In this document: in pieces, positions 45,339 through 55,890 of the stretch | How positions within the stretch are numbered: the stretch's first letter is position 1 | Layout: each line of letters starts with the position of its first letter | Origin: Mangifera indica | Taxonomy: Eukaryota > Streptophyta > Magnoliopsida > Sapindales > Anacardiaceae | Length of the DNA: 64,000 nt | NCBI RefSeq assembly: GCF_011075055.1 | Contig: NC_058153.1 | Span: 9,362,001-9,426,000, forward strand | Direction: 5' to 3' | Program-made: the position numbers and the translations under genes | The notes under the pieces: generated by a model | What the model was told of the DNA's origin: nothing | The model's input: the letters and a program-made list of their open reading frames with translations, nothing else | The model's database searches: none

Positions 45339-46167
45339 TCCTTATTCTTCCACTACATAATCATATATTGGCTCCTTAACATCCTCAATCAATATAACAA
45401 TGTGATGGTTTGAGAAATTGTTGTACAATGCTCAAGTCCTTGAAATTGAAAGATGTTTTTCCTTTTAAACTCATGGAACTAGTTTTGACCACTTAATCAT
45501 TAAGTGATCTCGTCTTCCCTTGAAACTTCTTGCATTTGTTCTTCTACCACATCATCATATGTTGGCTTCTTAACATCCTCAATCAATATAACAATGTGAT
45601 GATTTGAGAAATTTGTTGTAAAATGCCTAAGTCCTTGAAATTGAAACACATTTTTCCTTTTAAACCCATGGAACTAGTTTTGACCACTTGTTTTCCTTTC
45701 AAATCAGATTTAGGATTAGTATTCTTTGTTATTACAATAGTTGGTTTGAAAGGTGTCGAACTCATTTGAATTATCAAAGTTCTTTTCCTTGAAAAATGGT
45801 TAGAAAAAAAATGTACCACCACTATATTTTTGCTTAAGTTGTCTTTTCACCTTTGTAGCAAGTCTACAAACATCCTCATAAGTCCAACATTGTTGCAATT
45901 GGATGATATATGAAATTTCAGCCTAAAGACCCTCAAGGTATCCAACTATTGTTTGTTCATCCTTTTTGACCATATTACATCTTATTCTCAATCGATCAAA
46001 TTCATTAGTTAACTTCTCAAATGATATACCTCCTTATATATCATTCTAATACTTAGTAAAAGCTTTTTGTCTATAGTGCTCAGAAAGAAGCTTTTGACAC
46101 TACAACTTGTTCATCTTCTTCTAAGTAACAATCATTTGTTTCCCTTCCCTAGATTATTGCTTCTTAA
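45339..46167 (-). pseudogene. Gypsy Gag C-terminal remnant with tandem duplication
   Basis: Read leftward from 46167: a region resembling the end of Retrotrans_gag (SFEKLTNEFDRLRIRCNM, then DEQTIVGYLEGL, then YEDVCRLATKVKRQLKQK), a spacer, and a decayed zinc knuckle (CFNFKDLG). The zinc-knuckle region is present twice in tandem with a 194-bp period (matching starts at 45377 and 45571). The piece continues to 47625 across the CACTA insertion and to 35862 across copia-6. Confidence 0.75.
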
Positions 46168-47624
46168 TACCACTACAAAAAAAAAAGCTATAACGAGAGA
46201 AAAATTAGTCGCTAAAAGTCTATTTCTCGTCATTAAAAAGTTTTAACAATGGTAAAAATCTCGTCGTTATAGTCTCTACCGTTAAAAGTATTAATAACGG
46301 AAAGAAAAATCTCATCATTAATATGAATAAAGAGAGGTGTAAAGCAGTCATTAAAACTAAATGATGAATATTCTCATCATTATAACAATATTTAACCTTC
46401 ATTATACAAAATATCAGCAATGAATATCTCCCTCACTATAATAATTTTTATCGGTCACTAAATATAATATTAACAATAAATATTTCTATCGTCATAACAA
46501 TATTTATTTGTTATTAAACATAATATAAAGAATGAATATCTCCATCATTATAATAATATTTACCCATTATTAAACATAATTTTAGTGATGAATATTCTCA
46601 TCATTATAACAATATTGATAATAAAAATTTAATTCTCAAAATATGATCATTGACATTGATTATGTTTTAATCACAATTATCTCAAAGTCTTCATATAATC
46701 CATAATTATAAAAAATAAGAAGAAAAATTATAAATTTCTTATTATCGTAAACTCTCCCTATAATCAAAATTAAGAAGTTGTTATATGCAGATTTTACCCG
46801 ATTTAAAGTTATTACACTCAGATTTTCAAGCTTCGTCCAGGGAGGAATCACATATTCCAAACCTTTTATTGTTAAGAATGGACATCCTTCTAAAGATAAA
46901 AATTTTATTCCCCTCCAATGAAAGCAAAATCAATAAACATTCCAATCAAATAACTCTAATATGTAAATTATCTAGATATTTACTATTTGTTCCCTAGATT
47001 ATTGAAAATTAAACAATAATTGTCAAACAACCATGAGATATAACCTTCTGATACTGCAATGTGCCTCTTGAGGATGCGATTTTCTTCATCGTTGTTATGA
47101 AGTTTACTTTGAAGTTCTTCCATTTTCTTTTGTCTAGTAAATGAGCTTTAGATTGCATGAAGAAAAGAATTTGTATTTAGTTATTGTTGCTAATTAATTT
47201 GTGTTTAGTTTTTGTTGCTATTCAGTGGAGTACTGGGAGAGAAGAATCATTATGTTTCACAAAGGTGATTCAAAATACTTTGTATACGATGTTTTAATTA
47301 AATTAATTAATTAATATTCATAATAAATTTTAAAAAAATTATATTAGCTAAAAAATGTATATATAAATATCTAAAAATGAAGTAAAGAAATGTTCGGGCT
47401 GAGTTCAATTCTTATTCAACTTTAGTTTTTTATATATTTATAAAACCACTAACGACAGATTTGTAAGTTTTTTAAGTGAAAAAATTAAAAGTTTATCGTT
47501 AAAAGTATAAATTTGTTTAATTTTAATGAGAGTATATATAATTGATCATTAAAATTATAAAAATAGTAGTTATAATAATGAGATATTTATCCCCTTGGTA
47601 ATGACCAATTTTTTTATAGTGTAC
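46168..47624. mobile_element. Non-autonomous CACTA transposon with TSD TAC
   Basis: TAC flanks the element at 46168-46170 and 47622-47624. The termini are CACTACAAAAAAAAAAGC (46171) and, reverse-complemented, CACTATAAAAAAATTGGTC (47621). CACTA ends with a 3-bp duplication define this superfamily. The 1,451-bp element contains no transposase and is full of short AT-rich ORFs without domains. It interrupts gypsy gag, and the gag reading resumes on both sides. Confidence 0.88.
46368..46620. repeat. ~56-bp tandem repeat inside the CACTA element
   Basis: Units start ATTCTCATCATTATAACAAT or a variant at 46368, 46423, 46482, 46538 and 46593, spaced 55-59 bp. Subterminal repeats in CACTA elements are the usual binding sites of their transposase. 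That role is inferred here. Confidence 0.7.
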
Positions 47625-47960
47625 TACTCCCACCAAATTGGTGTATATTTCTTGAATTTTATTGCAACTAACTTTACTTATTGACTATCCAAAACCTCCT
47701 TTATATCAAAATATGTTCCGCATTACTTACCAATATGTATATATATGTTCCACATTATTCAGCCAATTAATAAACTCATGAAGATAAATCTTACTGTCAA
47801 ACTTTGGAATTTCAGTTTTCATGTCAATGTCTCTAGCATGTCAACCACATTATGCCGCATTACTTGCTTGAAAACAATCTTATTCTGAAATAAGACATTT
47901 GGATTGCCTGTTACTCAAATCATGGAATGCTTGTTCCATTTCCCGTGCATCGAATAACAT
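47625..47960 (-). pseudogene. Gypsy Gag N-terminal remnant
   Basis: Read leftward: DMKTEIPKFDSKIYLHEFIN, WLNNVEHI, then (frame-shifted) YFDIKEVLDSQ and KLVAIKFKKYTPIWWEY. These match the conserved start of plant gypsy Gag (FDG...FLDWL, VKLVA, WW). The last motif abuts the CACTA insertion. A short internal duplication (GCGGAACATAT / GTGGAACATAT) is visible near 47715 and 47745. Confidence 0.75.
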
Positions 47961-48600
47961 ACTCAACTTAAAAAAATATATAAAATGGCAATCCAAATGA
48001 TTTCTTAGCAAAAAATATAACATAATCTTATAAAACCATCCTAGAAGTTTTATTAGATGTGTGTATAATTCAGTTTAAACCGTAAAATTGTATTAAACCA
48101 TTAAAAATTTATACTTTAGTTTAGTTTGAGTTAATAAATTTTTAAAAACAGTTTACAATTTGAGTTATAGTTTGGATGGTTTCCAAACCAAACCAAATCA
48201 AGTCATAAACCTTATCTTTTCAAATTATATAATAACTATATCCTTCAAGCTAACAAAAAATAACAAAAAAACCTTCAAACTAATTGCACTTTGTCCCGGA
48301 AAAGATATTAAATAATTTTTTATGTTTCTAATTTATATTAATTTCAATTTCAATATTGAATCATAAACCACTTTGTGCTTTACCAGAAGAACACTGACTA
48401 CTGTCAATCAGCGATCCGTAGATCCTTTTATATTTCCCTCTTCTTCAAAAGAATAAGACTTGAATATTTTAAAATATAAGCTGAAGAATTTCTCATTTTA
48501 TTATCGCAAAAATCGACGTGCAAATGATCTTTTGCCAATTACAACTTTATTGAAGATATCAGATAGGGGAAAGAACTGAAAAATTGAATATCAACAAATA
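47961..48600. other. AT-rich spacer downstream of XTH
   Basis: No gene or clear repeat is recognised. It includes the expected 3' flank of the XTH gene. A complement AATAAA lies at about 48544-48550 and another AATAAAA near 48497; either could serve as polyadenylation signal. Confidence 0.45.
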
Positions 48601-48650
48601 AACAAACGCGACAAAATCAAGTATAACAGACGATCAGCTCCCTTACAACA

Positions 48651-49826
48651 TCAAAATTCCTGATTCTTGATATTGCATTCTTCAGGGAGACCGTACGGAA
48701 ATCGTTTATAGTCTGTGCAATAATTGTAAATCATATAGTTTTTCTGCACCCATTTCATCTGTCCTCGCCTTGCAAAGCTCAGCTTTTCCCAGTACCACGC
48801 ACCCTTAGCATGCCAATTTGAAAATGGAATATTAACATTATCATTATTTGAATCGCAAGAAGAATATTGCCCATAAGTCCAAACACAAGCGTTGTCGTCA
48901 TTGAAGTTTGTGTAGGAAGCAGTGAAGGGTGCTTGGCTCCAATCTGTCTTCACAAGCCCTCCTCTGGTCGCCCAGTCATCGGCATTCCAAAGGGTAGAGT
49001 AAATTCTCATTGGCTGATGCCTTGGGAAAGGAATGCCATAAGACTCCAAGTTCTCAAATTCTCTAATGGGAATGCCATCTACATAGAAGCTGAAACACAA
49101 GGACCAAGTTAATTTCTTTGTATAATATTAAAAGATAAAAGTAGTACAATTAATAGCATTCATAGTTATATGTTTATGACACTATATTTTGTCAGGTAAA
49201 GCTCAGATAAAAAATCTATAAAAAATACTGAAGTTTGCAAATTTTATATATATACGCTTACATAATGCGTTGAGGGTTCCAAAGGATGGTGTAGGTGTGA
49301 AAATCTTTGGTGGGATCAAACCAAAGGTAGAACTGTTGTTCTCTATTGCCTTTGCCTTGGCAAAACACATTTGTATGAAGAATGTAAGGTTCACCAGTAA
49401 CGTTTCCCAGAAATTCAAAGTCTATCTCATCCCAGTTTGCTCCTTTTGAGGATAGCTGCAAAAAAATAGAAGGATACCATTACTGATTATAATGAAATTG
49501 AAACTGAAAATGAGAAAGGTTACTATAATAAAATACAGAATACATACATAGTAAGCAGTGACCGTGCCAGCAGAATTTCCGGGGACAAGCTTGATCTGCA
49601 TATCAATCTTTCCAAATAGATATTCATTCTTGGATTCGAAACCTGAGCCAGACTCTTTGTCAAGATTCAGAGTAAGGATCTGTCCATAGTTGAGCTCCTT
49701 CGCTTTGTTTTGTCCCCATACGATATCAAAATCTTGGTTGAATTTCCCAGCGGATGAAACCATAAAAAAGCTGGCTAGTATTGATATAAGCAGCCCGACT
49801 GCTACACTTGATGAAGAAGATGCCAT
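48651..49826 (-). CDS. XTH: Xyloglucan endotransglucosylase/hydrolase, three exons
   Basis: CDS on the minus strand: exons 49826-49548, 49455-49262 and 49089-48651, all with GT-AG introns and joining in frame to 303 codons, the normal XTH size. Residues 1 to about 26 form a signal peptide (a hydrophobic [16 protein letters not shown]). Exon 2 carries the GH16 active site [15 protein letters not shown] with both catalytic Glu residues and an Asn-Val-Thr glycosylation site directly after, as is typical for XTHs. Exon 3 has the XTH C-terminal domain with paired cysteines ([30 protein letters not shown]). The enzyme cuts and rejoins xyloglucan chains in the cell wall during growth. An in-frame ATG nine bases upstream (49835) is possible; I chose the Met before Ala-Ser-Ser as in relatives. 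No disabling mutation is seen. The subfamily and exact paralogue number are not assigned. Confidence 0.95.
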
Positions 49827-49904
49827 TGCGAACATTTGATATTTTATGTTAAGCCACAGATTCTCACAATTCTTTTTATTGAATGAATATGTTTGATGAA
49901 TTGA

Positions 49905-49918
49905 GGAATTTATAAAGG
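49905..49918 (-). promoter_or_regulatory. TATA box of the XTH gene
   Basis: The complement reads CCTTTATAAATTCC, about 85 bp upstream of the ATG. This would place transcription start near 49880 with a short leader of roughly 50 nt. The position fits plant promoters, but no transcript evidence is available. Confidence 0.65.
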
Positions 49919-49926
49919 AAGAAGAA

Positions 49927-50454
49927 TGTTGAGAAAGAATATGACAGGCTGTGAGGGTTGTTGGTTGATGAGCAAAGAAGCTGCTGAGTTCTAGACATGT
50001 TGTTAAGCTAGTGGACTCCCATGAACAAATAATTTACACAGCTAGGCAAAGCTGCCGTCCCAATAGGCTTTTCCATATATGAATTCATACACAGTTTCGG
50101 AGAGAAAAGTCCGCGCATAGCTTACTTTCATAAGTCCTAGGTCAACTGCTTAGTTATTTATTCATTTTTTTATTTAATGATTTTTAAGGATGCATTACGA
50201 TTCTTTCTTTTCTTCATTCTTTGTTTTGTCCACAAACTCTAAAAACCTTGAAGAAAATAAGGAAGAAGACACTCATTTTCTGAATTTTATTCTATATCTT
50301 TTTATTAATTTTTGCAAGGATTTTACGTTGTTAGAAGCTTGAATCCTTTTTTCCTAAGGAGTCCCTATAATAAAAGATGATCCCAGCTTTCGTAATTACC
50401 ATAACATAATGATTGACTCTAATATGATTTTCCTACAATAAATTTCCTATACTA
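49927..50454. other. Upstream region of XTH
   Basis: No gene. It presumably holds the XTH promoter. Copia-7 begins at 50460, so at most about 530 bp of unique upstream DNA remains between the TATA box and a retrotransposon. Confidence 0.5.
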
Positions 50455-50459
50455 ACTTT

Positions 50460-51235
50460 TGTTGGTATGTGTGACGAACAAGACTAGGATTGCGCTGCAT
50501 TGTTATAAAACCAGAGAGATTGTTGTACATTTTGTAAAAACTAGATGGTCTAATTGAATTATACCAAGGGTGTATAAAAACCCACAAAAATCTGTAACCA
50601 TTCGGGTTTGTTTTATTTTTAATAAAATGAATTCTCGGCCATTTTCATATTCTTCCAATTTCTCGGGATATTGATTAAAATAATCATTTATTTTGTATTA
50701 TATATATATATATAATATAACCACCAATATAACCACTTTTAAAGTTAACTTTACCTTTTAAAAAAGAAGGTTATGAGATTTGAGGTTAGTCGGTCAAGCA
50801 ATGACTAACCAATTTTTAAAAATAGATTGATTGATCAACTAATTTTTTAAAAATAAATTGGTTGGCTAGGTGCTTAACCAACTGGCCAACCACCCAACAA
50901 CCTTCCCACCGTCAAAGTCATTAGAAATTTTTACATTTTTATCTTATTACATCTCATATTTTAGTCTTGATTAGGTGAATAGGTGAGTTTTATGTCTTGA
51001 TTGAATGAGTTTATGTTTGCCTAAGTGAATCTTGACTGAGTAAGTACAAAGTCTAAGGATATTTTAAATATTTTATGTTTTACACTATATATGTATAATA
51101 GAAAAAAACGTGACTATATATGCATACAAGGAAAAAAATAGGTTATTGTAATCAATATCCTCATTTTCTCTCTGTGCATTGCCTCTCTTGCTTAGATTTG
51201 GGGTTCATTTTTCATGGTTTTCAATCTTTCTCACA
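50460..51235 (+). repeat. 5' LTR of copia-7, interrupted by a MITE
   Basis: Starts TGTTGGTATGTGTGACGAAC and matches the 3' LTR through CTTCCAATTTCTC (50664). It resumes at 51161 with TCATTTTCTCTCTGTGC and ends TCTTTCTCACA at 51235. The intervening 495 bp are a separate insertion. Confidence 0.85.
50666..51160. mobile_element. MITE inside the copia-7 5' LTR
   Basis: The termini are inverted: GGATATTGATTAAAATAA at the left and, reverse-complemented, GGATATTGATTACAATAA at the right (17 of 18 match). The LTR sequence on both sides shows an imperfect duplication (AATTTCTC and ATTTTCTC). No coding capacity. Includes a TA microsatellite near 50700-50718. The superfamily is not determined; a target duplication of about 8-9 bp would fit hAT or Mutator types. 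Confidence 0.7.
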
Positions 51236-52555
51236 TGATATCAAAGTAGTAGACTCATGTTGTTCATCCTAGAACTAAGAGGTAGCATTTATTTCGAGTG
51301 AACTGGTTGTTGCAATCGTGATTGGTAACCTGTTTGTACTTTCAATTAATTTGTTTATGATCTTGGTGGATTTTATAAGAGTATTTGCTTACTTTGGCTT
51401 CTTTGCATGTTTTTTTTTTTTTGTTGTTGTTTGCCCTTGATGTGATTAAATATGCTTAGATCTACCTTGGTATGATGTTATATTGCATAATTTGTTGCGG
51501 TTTGGTAAAGATCTGTTAATTTTTTTTATTTGCTATATTTTTGCATTGCCTTGACTTTATTTGAATAAATCCAAGATTCTTGTGTTTAATATGCTTAAAT
51601 CTATTCTAATGTGATGCAATACCACTCGATCTATTGCAATTTGGTGAAAAATTTGTATCTTGTTTGTGTAGCCTTAACATATTTTGGATTAATCCAAGAT
51701 TCTTGTGTTTTAAATGCTTAGATCTACTCTAATATGATTCTACAGTGCATGATCTGTTGTGGTTTGGTAAAGATTTGTTACCTTTTGTGTGGTGACTTGA
51801 TTTAATATTCATTTTATTTTGATATTTTTCTGGCATTAACGTAATAAGTTTGCTTTGTTCAAATTTCTAGCAAGTAGTTGTTGTGATATTGTTTGGTTGT
51901 CTCCTAGATCTGTAAGATTTGGTTTTTTTTTTTTTTTTTTTGCATCATTTCTATTGGTTCTATTGTTCTTGGTAATTTTTTTTGGAATTTGTATGTGACT
52001 TTCTTTTATTTGTCAAATATGTTGTATCTTTGACTCTGCACAACATTGTTACTTGTATACATATGTTTATGAATATTTGGATTCCAATAATTACAGCATA
52101 CTTGCCTATGTCAAATTTTGTACTTGAATTGCTATTATGTCATCGCATAATTTGCTTCATTGTTGCATAAGCTAGAAACCCAAGAAATGTAGTGCTATTA
52201 ACACAAAAGAGGAAGGTTTTTACCTTCAGTCTTTTAGGTGTAACAATGCCTTGTAACAATGATACAATGTTTAAACTGGTCTGTTAACGCTATAATTGTG
52301 TCTTAAGTGTTGAATATGCACTTGCATGCTGAAACTTATGAGTTTGCATTCTTTATGTTGACATTGTTTGCATGTTAATTGTTTTACTCTCTTGCTTGTT
52401 ATATTCTGCTTGCTTGGATTATTTGTCTCCTTATAACAACTCTATTTTCACTTTTTTGAAAAAAAATCAACAAATGATATCTCATGGGTTCCTAAAAAAA
52501 AACAAAAACTCCTTTGTTTTAGGTTATTTTTTATTCACTCTTCATTTTTTTTAAC
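51236..52555 (+). other. Copia-7 leader with primer-binding site and tandem repeat
   Basis: TGATATCAAAGTAG at 51236 is a decayed primer-binding site (TGGTATCAGAGC). Three tandem units starting ATGCTTAGATCTA or a variant begin at 51452, 51591 and 51714. Each contains a CGATCTATTG/ATGATCTGTTG-like block with GGTTTGGTAAAGAT and a CCAAGATTCTTGTGTTT block. No coding potential is recognised before gag. Confidence 0.7.
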
Positions 52556-55062
52556 ATGTTACTCTTATCCACCTTCATGGAAAACTCACCAAATCCCACT
52601 ATTGACTCACATCTCAGTGGTAGTTAGACTGCTTCCACTAATCCAAGGTCATCAACCTTTTCCTTTAGTCTTCAATCTATCACCCCCAAGCTTGATAAAA
52701 CTAATTACAATTTATGGAGGTCCCAAGTTTTGTTTTTTGTAAGAGCATATGACCTAGAGAGTCATCTACTAGGTTACTCACCTTGTCCTCAACCTTTTAT
52801 ACATATTCAAACTGCTCAACCTATTGAAAGTCCCACAATTCTTCAAAAACCACACCTTACTCATGTCTTCTAGCAGAAGTTAGAAAACAACTTGTTAGCT
52901 AGTTGTTGTTCTTCATCTTTGCCAATAAGTTCAGAGTGATCTCTAAATGTCACTATGCTCATGATTTCTGGTCACTCTAGAAAATGAGTTTCACTCTGAG
53001 TTTCAGTTTCAACTCTTACATGTCAAGAATCTCCTTTAGACTACTAGGAAAAATAATTTGAGCATCAATGAGTATGTCTCCCAGAGGAAAGAGTGTGGAG
53101 ACATACTTTTTTTAAGAGGTCATAACATCACTAATGAAGAAATATTAAATCATATATTAGATGGTCTTGACTCTGACTATGATCTTGTAGTTATCATGTT
53201 AAATTCTACGCTTGAATCCAATTTTGATAAACCTACTCTACAATATGTTCAATATCATCTTTAGAAACATGAACTGAGATTGAAAAGAACTCAACAAACA
53301 CTAAGCACTAATTTGTCTTTAAAGTTTCATGGAGCCAACTTTACTCATCTTGTGAAGTAGTTTGACTCTTGTCAGTGTTATCCAAACTCCTGAGCATCAA
53401 CATCACATAAATTTTACACTTTCTTCACAACCTTTACCATACTGCAATAGTACAATTACACCTTTTATCTTCAATCACTCATCACTTTAGTATCCTACTA
53501 AATCATAAGAACCACACAATTTTCACATCCCATAACCTTATGACTTTCTTGTTTCTCATTCTCCCAATTACACCTCTACTTAAGGCTTAAGACCTCCAAC
53601 ACAATATAAACCTAATTCAGGTTATCAAACCAACTTAGGTTTCCCCAAAAGTAAAGGTAGGAGATATGGTAGAGGCGGGGTGATTTGCCAAATTTGTAAC
53701 AAACTTGGTCATCTAGCCCTTCACTACTATGACAAAAACAACAACACTTATAATAGCCCAATTATTCATCACTAGTTTTACCTAGGTAGTATTAGTACTA
53801 CCTCTCTTAGTTATGCATGCAATAATGCATCATTTGTCCCTCACTATACTCTTGTAACTCCACTATCATACCATACACCTAATTCCTACCCTCCTCATTA
53901 TTATATGCTTCCTTCTACCTATTATGACCCATTAGTTCAATTTCCTACTTCAAATTCTTGTATGCCTTCAACACTTGCCTATCTAAATTTGCCATTTTCT
54001 ACTATTGTTCTTTATACTCATAATCTTACAAGTTCTCATTAGGTCTTTCTTACATATAATTTTCATCCCTTCCTATCACCATCATTGAATTATGTTAAAC
54101 CTTTTACTTCTAATCAAGTTGTCTCTATTCACTTTACTTTTACCATAACTACACCTTTCATTATACATAATGCTTCTTGGTTCATGGATTTAGGAGCCAT
54201 AGATCGTATCACTTTTGATCCCACTCAGTTAGTCAACTCTTCTCTCTATCAAGGTTCTAATCAACTTCAAGTGGGTAATGGTGAAAATCTAATCATCTCT
54301 CACACTAGTCAGCTCTTTTTTCTCAATCTCTTTCATATAAAGTCTTATACCCTAAAAATGTTTTATGAGTTCCTCAAATAACAAAAAACCTTCTCAACAT
54401 TTCCAAAATAACAAAAGACAATAATGTTTTAGTTAAGTTTTAAATTGATCAATGTGTCATTAGAGTAAACTAAGTCAATCTATCTTACTACAGGGAAGAC
54501 TTAGAGATGACCTTTACCAACTGTCTATTCCCAAATAGTCTAACTCTGTCTTGCCTACCTATCCAATTGCCTCAACTACTTTTACTTTTATTCCTCACAA
54601 GCCACCATTTAACACTACTACTATTCCTACTTCACACTTAGACACTATTGTTTTTTATAGTTGTAATAAAATTTTCATAAACAAATTTCAATTTAGTTGC
54701 ACTAAAAATCCCCTTAATATTGTTTTTTACAATGTTTTTACTCATAATAAAGTTTTTAATATTGTTGATAATTGTGTTGTGACTAAATGCAACAAATTGT
54801 CTTTCTACACTCTATGACATACCAGACTTGGACAACCTCATTCTAGGACAATCATCTCTGTTCTCAAACTTGTCAGTCGCTCTTATACTACTTTCTCCTG
54901 TAAACCCTTCTGTATTACATGTCAATATGGCAAACTTACTCAGAATCACTTTCCTCCATCTACATGTAAAGCCTCACAACCTCTTGAATTAATCCCATAT
55001 ATTCTGTCCCTAAAAGGATATAAGTATTATATCCACTTCACTGATGATCATATTAGGTTTAC
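52555..55062 (+). pseudogene. Copia-7 gag and integrase start, decayed
   Basis: Gag begins near 52555; PKLDKTNYNLWRSQVLFFVR with AYDLESHLLG (52686-52770) is the conserved start. The frame 53058-53264 adds NEYVSQRKECGDILFLRGHN and NEEILNHILDGLDSDYDLVV, matching the UBN2 Gag core. A zinc-knuckle remnant CQICNKLGHLALHYY lies near 53683. The protease remnant ASWFMDLGAIDRIT (near 54172) has the Asp-Ser-Gly triad changed to Asp-Leu-Gly. The pre-integrase finger (HTRLGQPH, CITCQYGK) and KGYKYYIHFTDDH follow at 54820-55050. Multiple stops and frameshifts are present, and everything downstream of the first integrase motif is lost. Confidence 0.8.
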
Positions 55063-55890
55063 CTAAATCTCCCCCTTAAACCTAAAATCTGGCACCACTT
55101 TTTTCTTTTAAACCTTTCATACCTTAGTTGAAAGATAGTTTAAACCAGAAGGTGAGTAAGGACATATTGGACAATGACATGTTTGCCTAAGGATATCACA
55201 TACACCCCCCTTATGAGACTCAGCGTCCTCGCTGAGGTTTGCCCCACCATAGTTCAAGAGGACAGGCGGAGTCGCTCTGATACCATTTGTAACATCTTTG
55301 ATCCAATAACCCGACCCACTGTCAAGATATTGTCCACTTTGGACACACAGTCCATCATGGTTTTACTTCTGAGCTTTGTAACCCAAAACGGGTCTTAATA
55401 GTTTAAGGAGCTCATAGGCTATTTAACTAGTAAAATTCTCTCACCTCTAACCGATGTAGGATATATAGACAGAATACAAATAGACTTGATATCTCTCTCG
55501 TGCTTTGTCGATGTGGGATTTGCCTAAGGGTATCACAATGCCCATGAATTATTAAGAACAACATAATGCATCAGAGCAAGAAAAAAAATGATAGCGACAT
55601 GAGATTTTAGACCCAACCAAAACATGTAGATGACATCAAAATATCATCTCGGTCACACAATTGATAACACAAAACAACAAATAAAAAGAATTATGATGGA
55701 AATGTGAGAGTTTAGACTCAATCAAAACATGCAAATGTCATAAGGACATATTGACAATCCACTTTTGTCCAATATGCCCAGAAGTAAAACCATGATAGAC
55801 TGTGTGTCCAAAGTGGACAATATCTTGACAGTGGACCGAGTTATTAAACCAGGGATATTACAAGGGGATGTTATTCTTCTACTTCTCATT
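55063..55890. repeat. Dispersed repeat with inverted arms inside copia-7
   Basis: Contains CAGCGTCCTCGCTGAGG, GGCTCTGATACCATTTGTAA-like text (GCTCTGATACCATTTGTAAC) and CCGATGTAGGAT. I recall this phrase set from a repeat family scattered through many eudicot genomes, but cannot name it with certainty. About 85 bp at 55283-55370 recur in inverted orientation at 55775-55863 (shared core CAAGATATTGTCCACTTTGG). A TTTGCCTAAGG-ATCACA motif occurs near 55183 and again near 55519. No gene; the ORFs at 55174-55398 and 55925-55722 both fall on the inverted arms. Confidence 0.6.

Larger units (their letters stand above)
26850..47960 (-). mobile_element. Decayed Ty3/gypsy element split by three nested insertions
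   Basis: Gypsy Gag and protease sequences on the minus strand appear in the correct order in four pieces: 47960-47625, 46167-45339, 35862-35629 and 27219-26850. The gaps are exactly filled by a CACTA element, a young copia and an older copia, each bounded by its own target duplication (TAC, AAGAC, ACCTT). Each break therefore reads through once the insertion is mentally removed. RT, RNase H, integrase and both LTRs are not seen, so the element was already truncated. The insertions themselves cannot be ordered by nesting because they occupy different sites. Confidence 0.8.

Noticed and set aside
46171..47621. Short ORFs inside the CACTA element
   Set aside because: AT-rich frames without domains, many created by the 56-bp tandem repeat.
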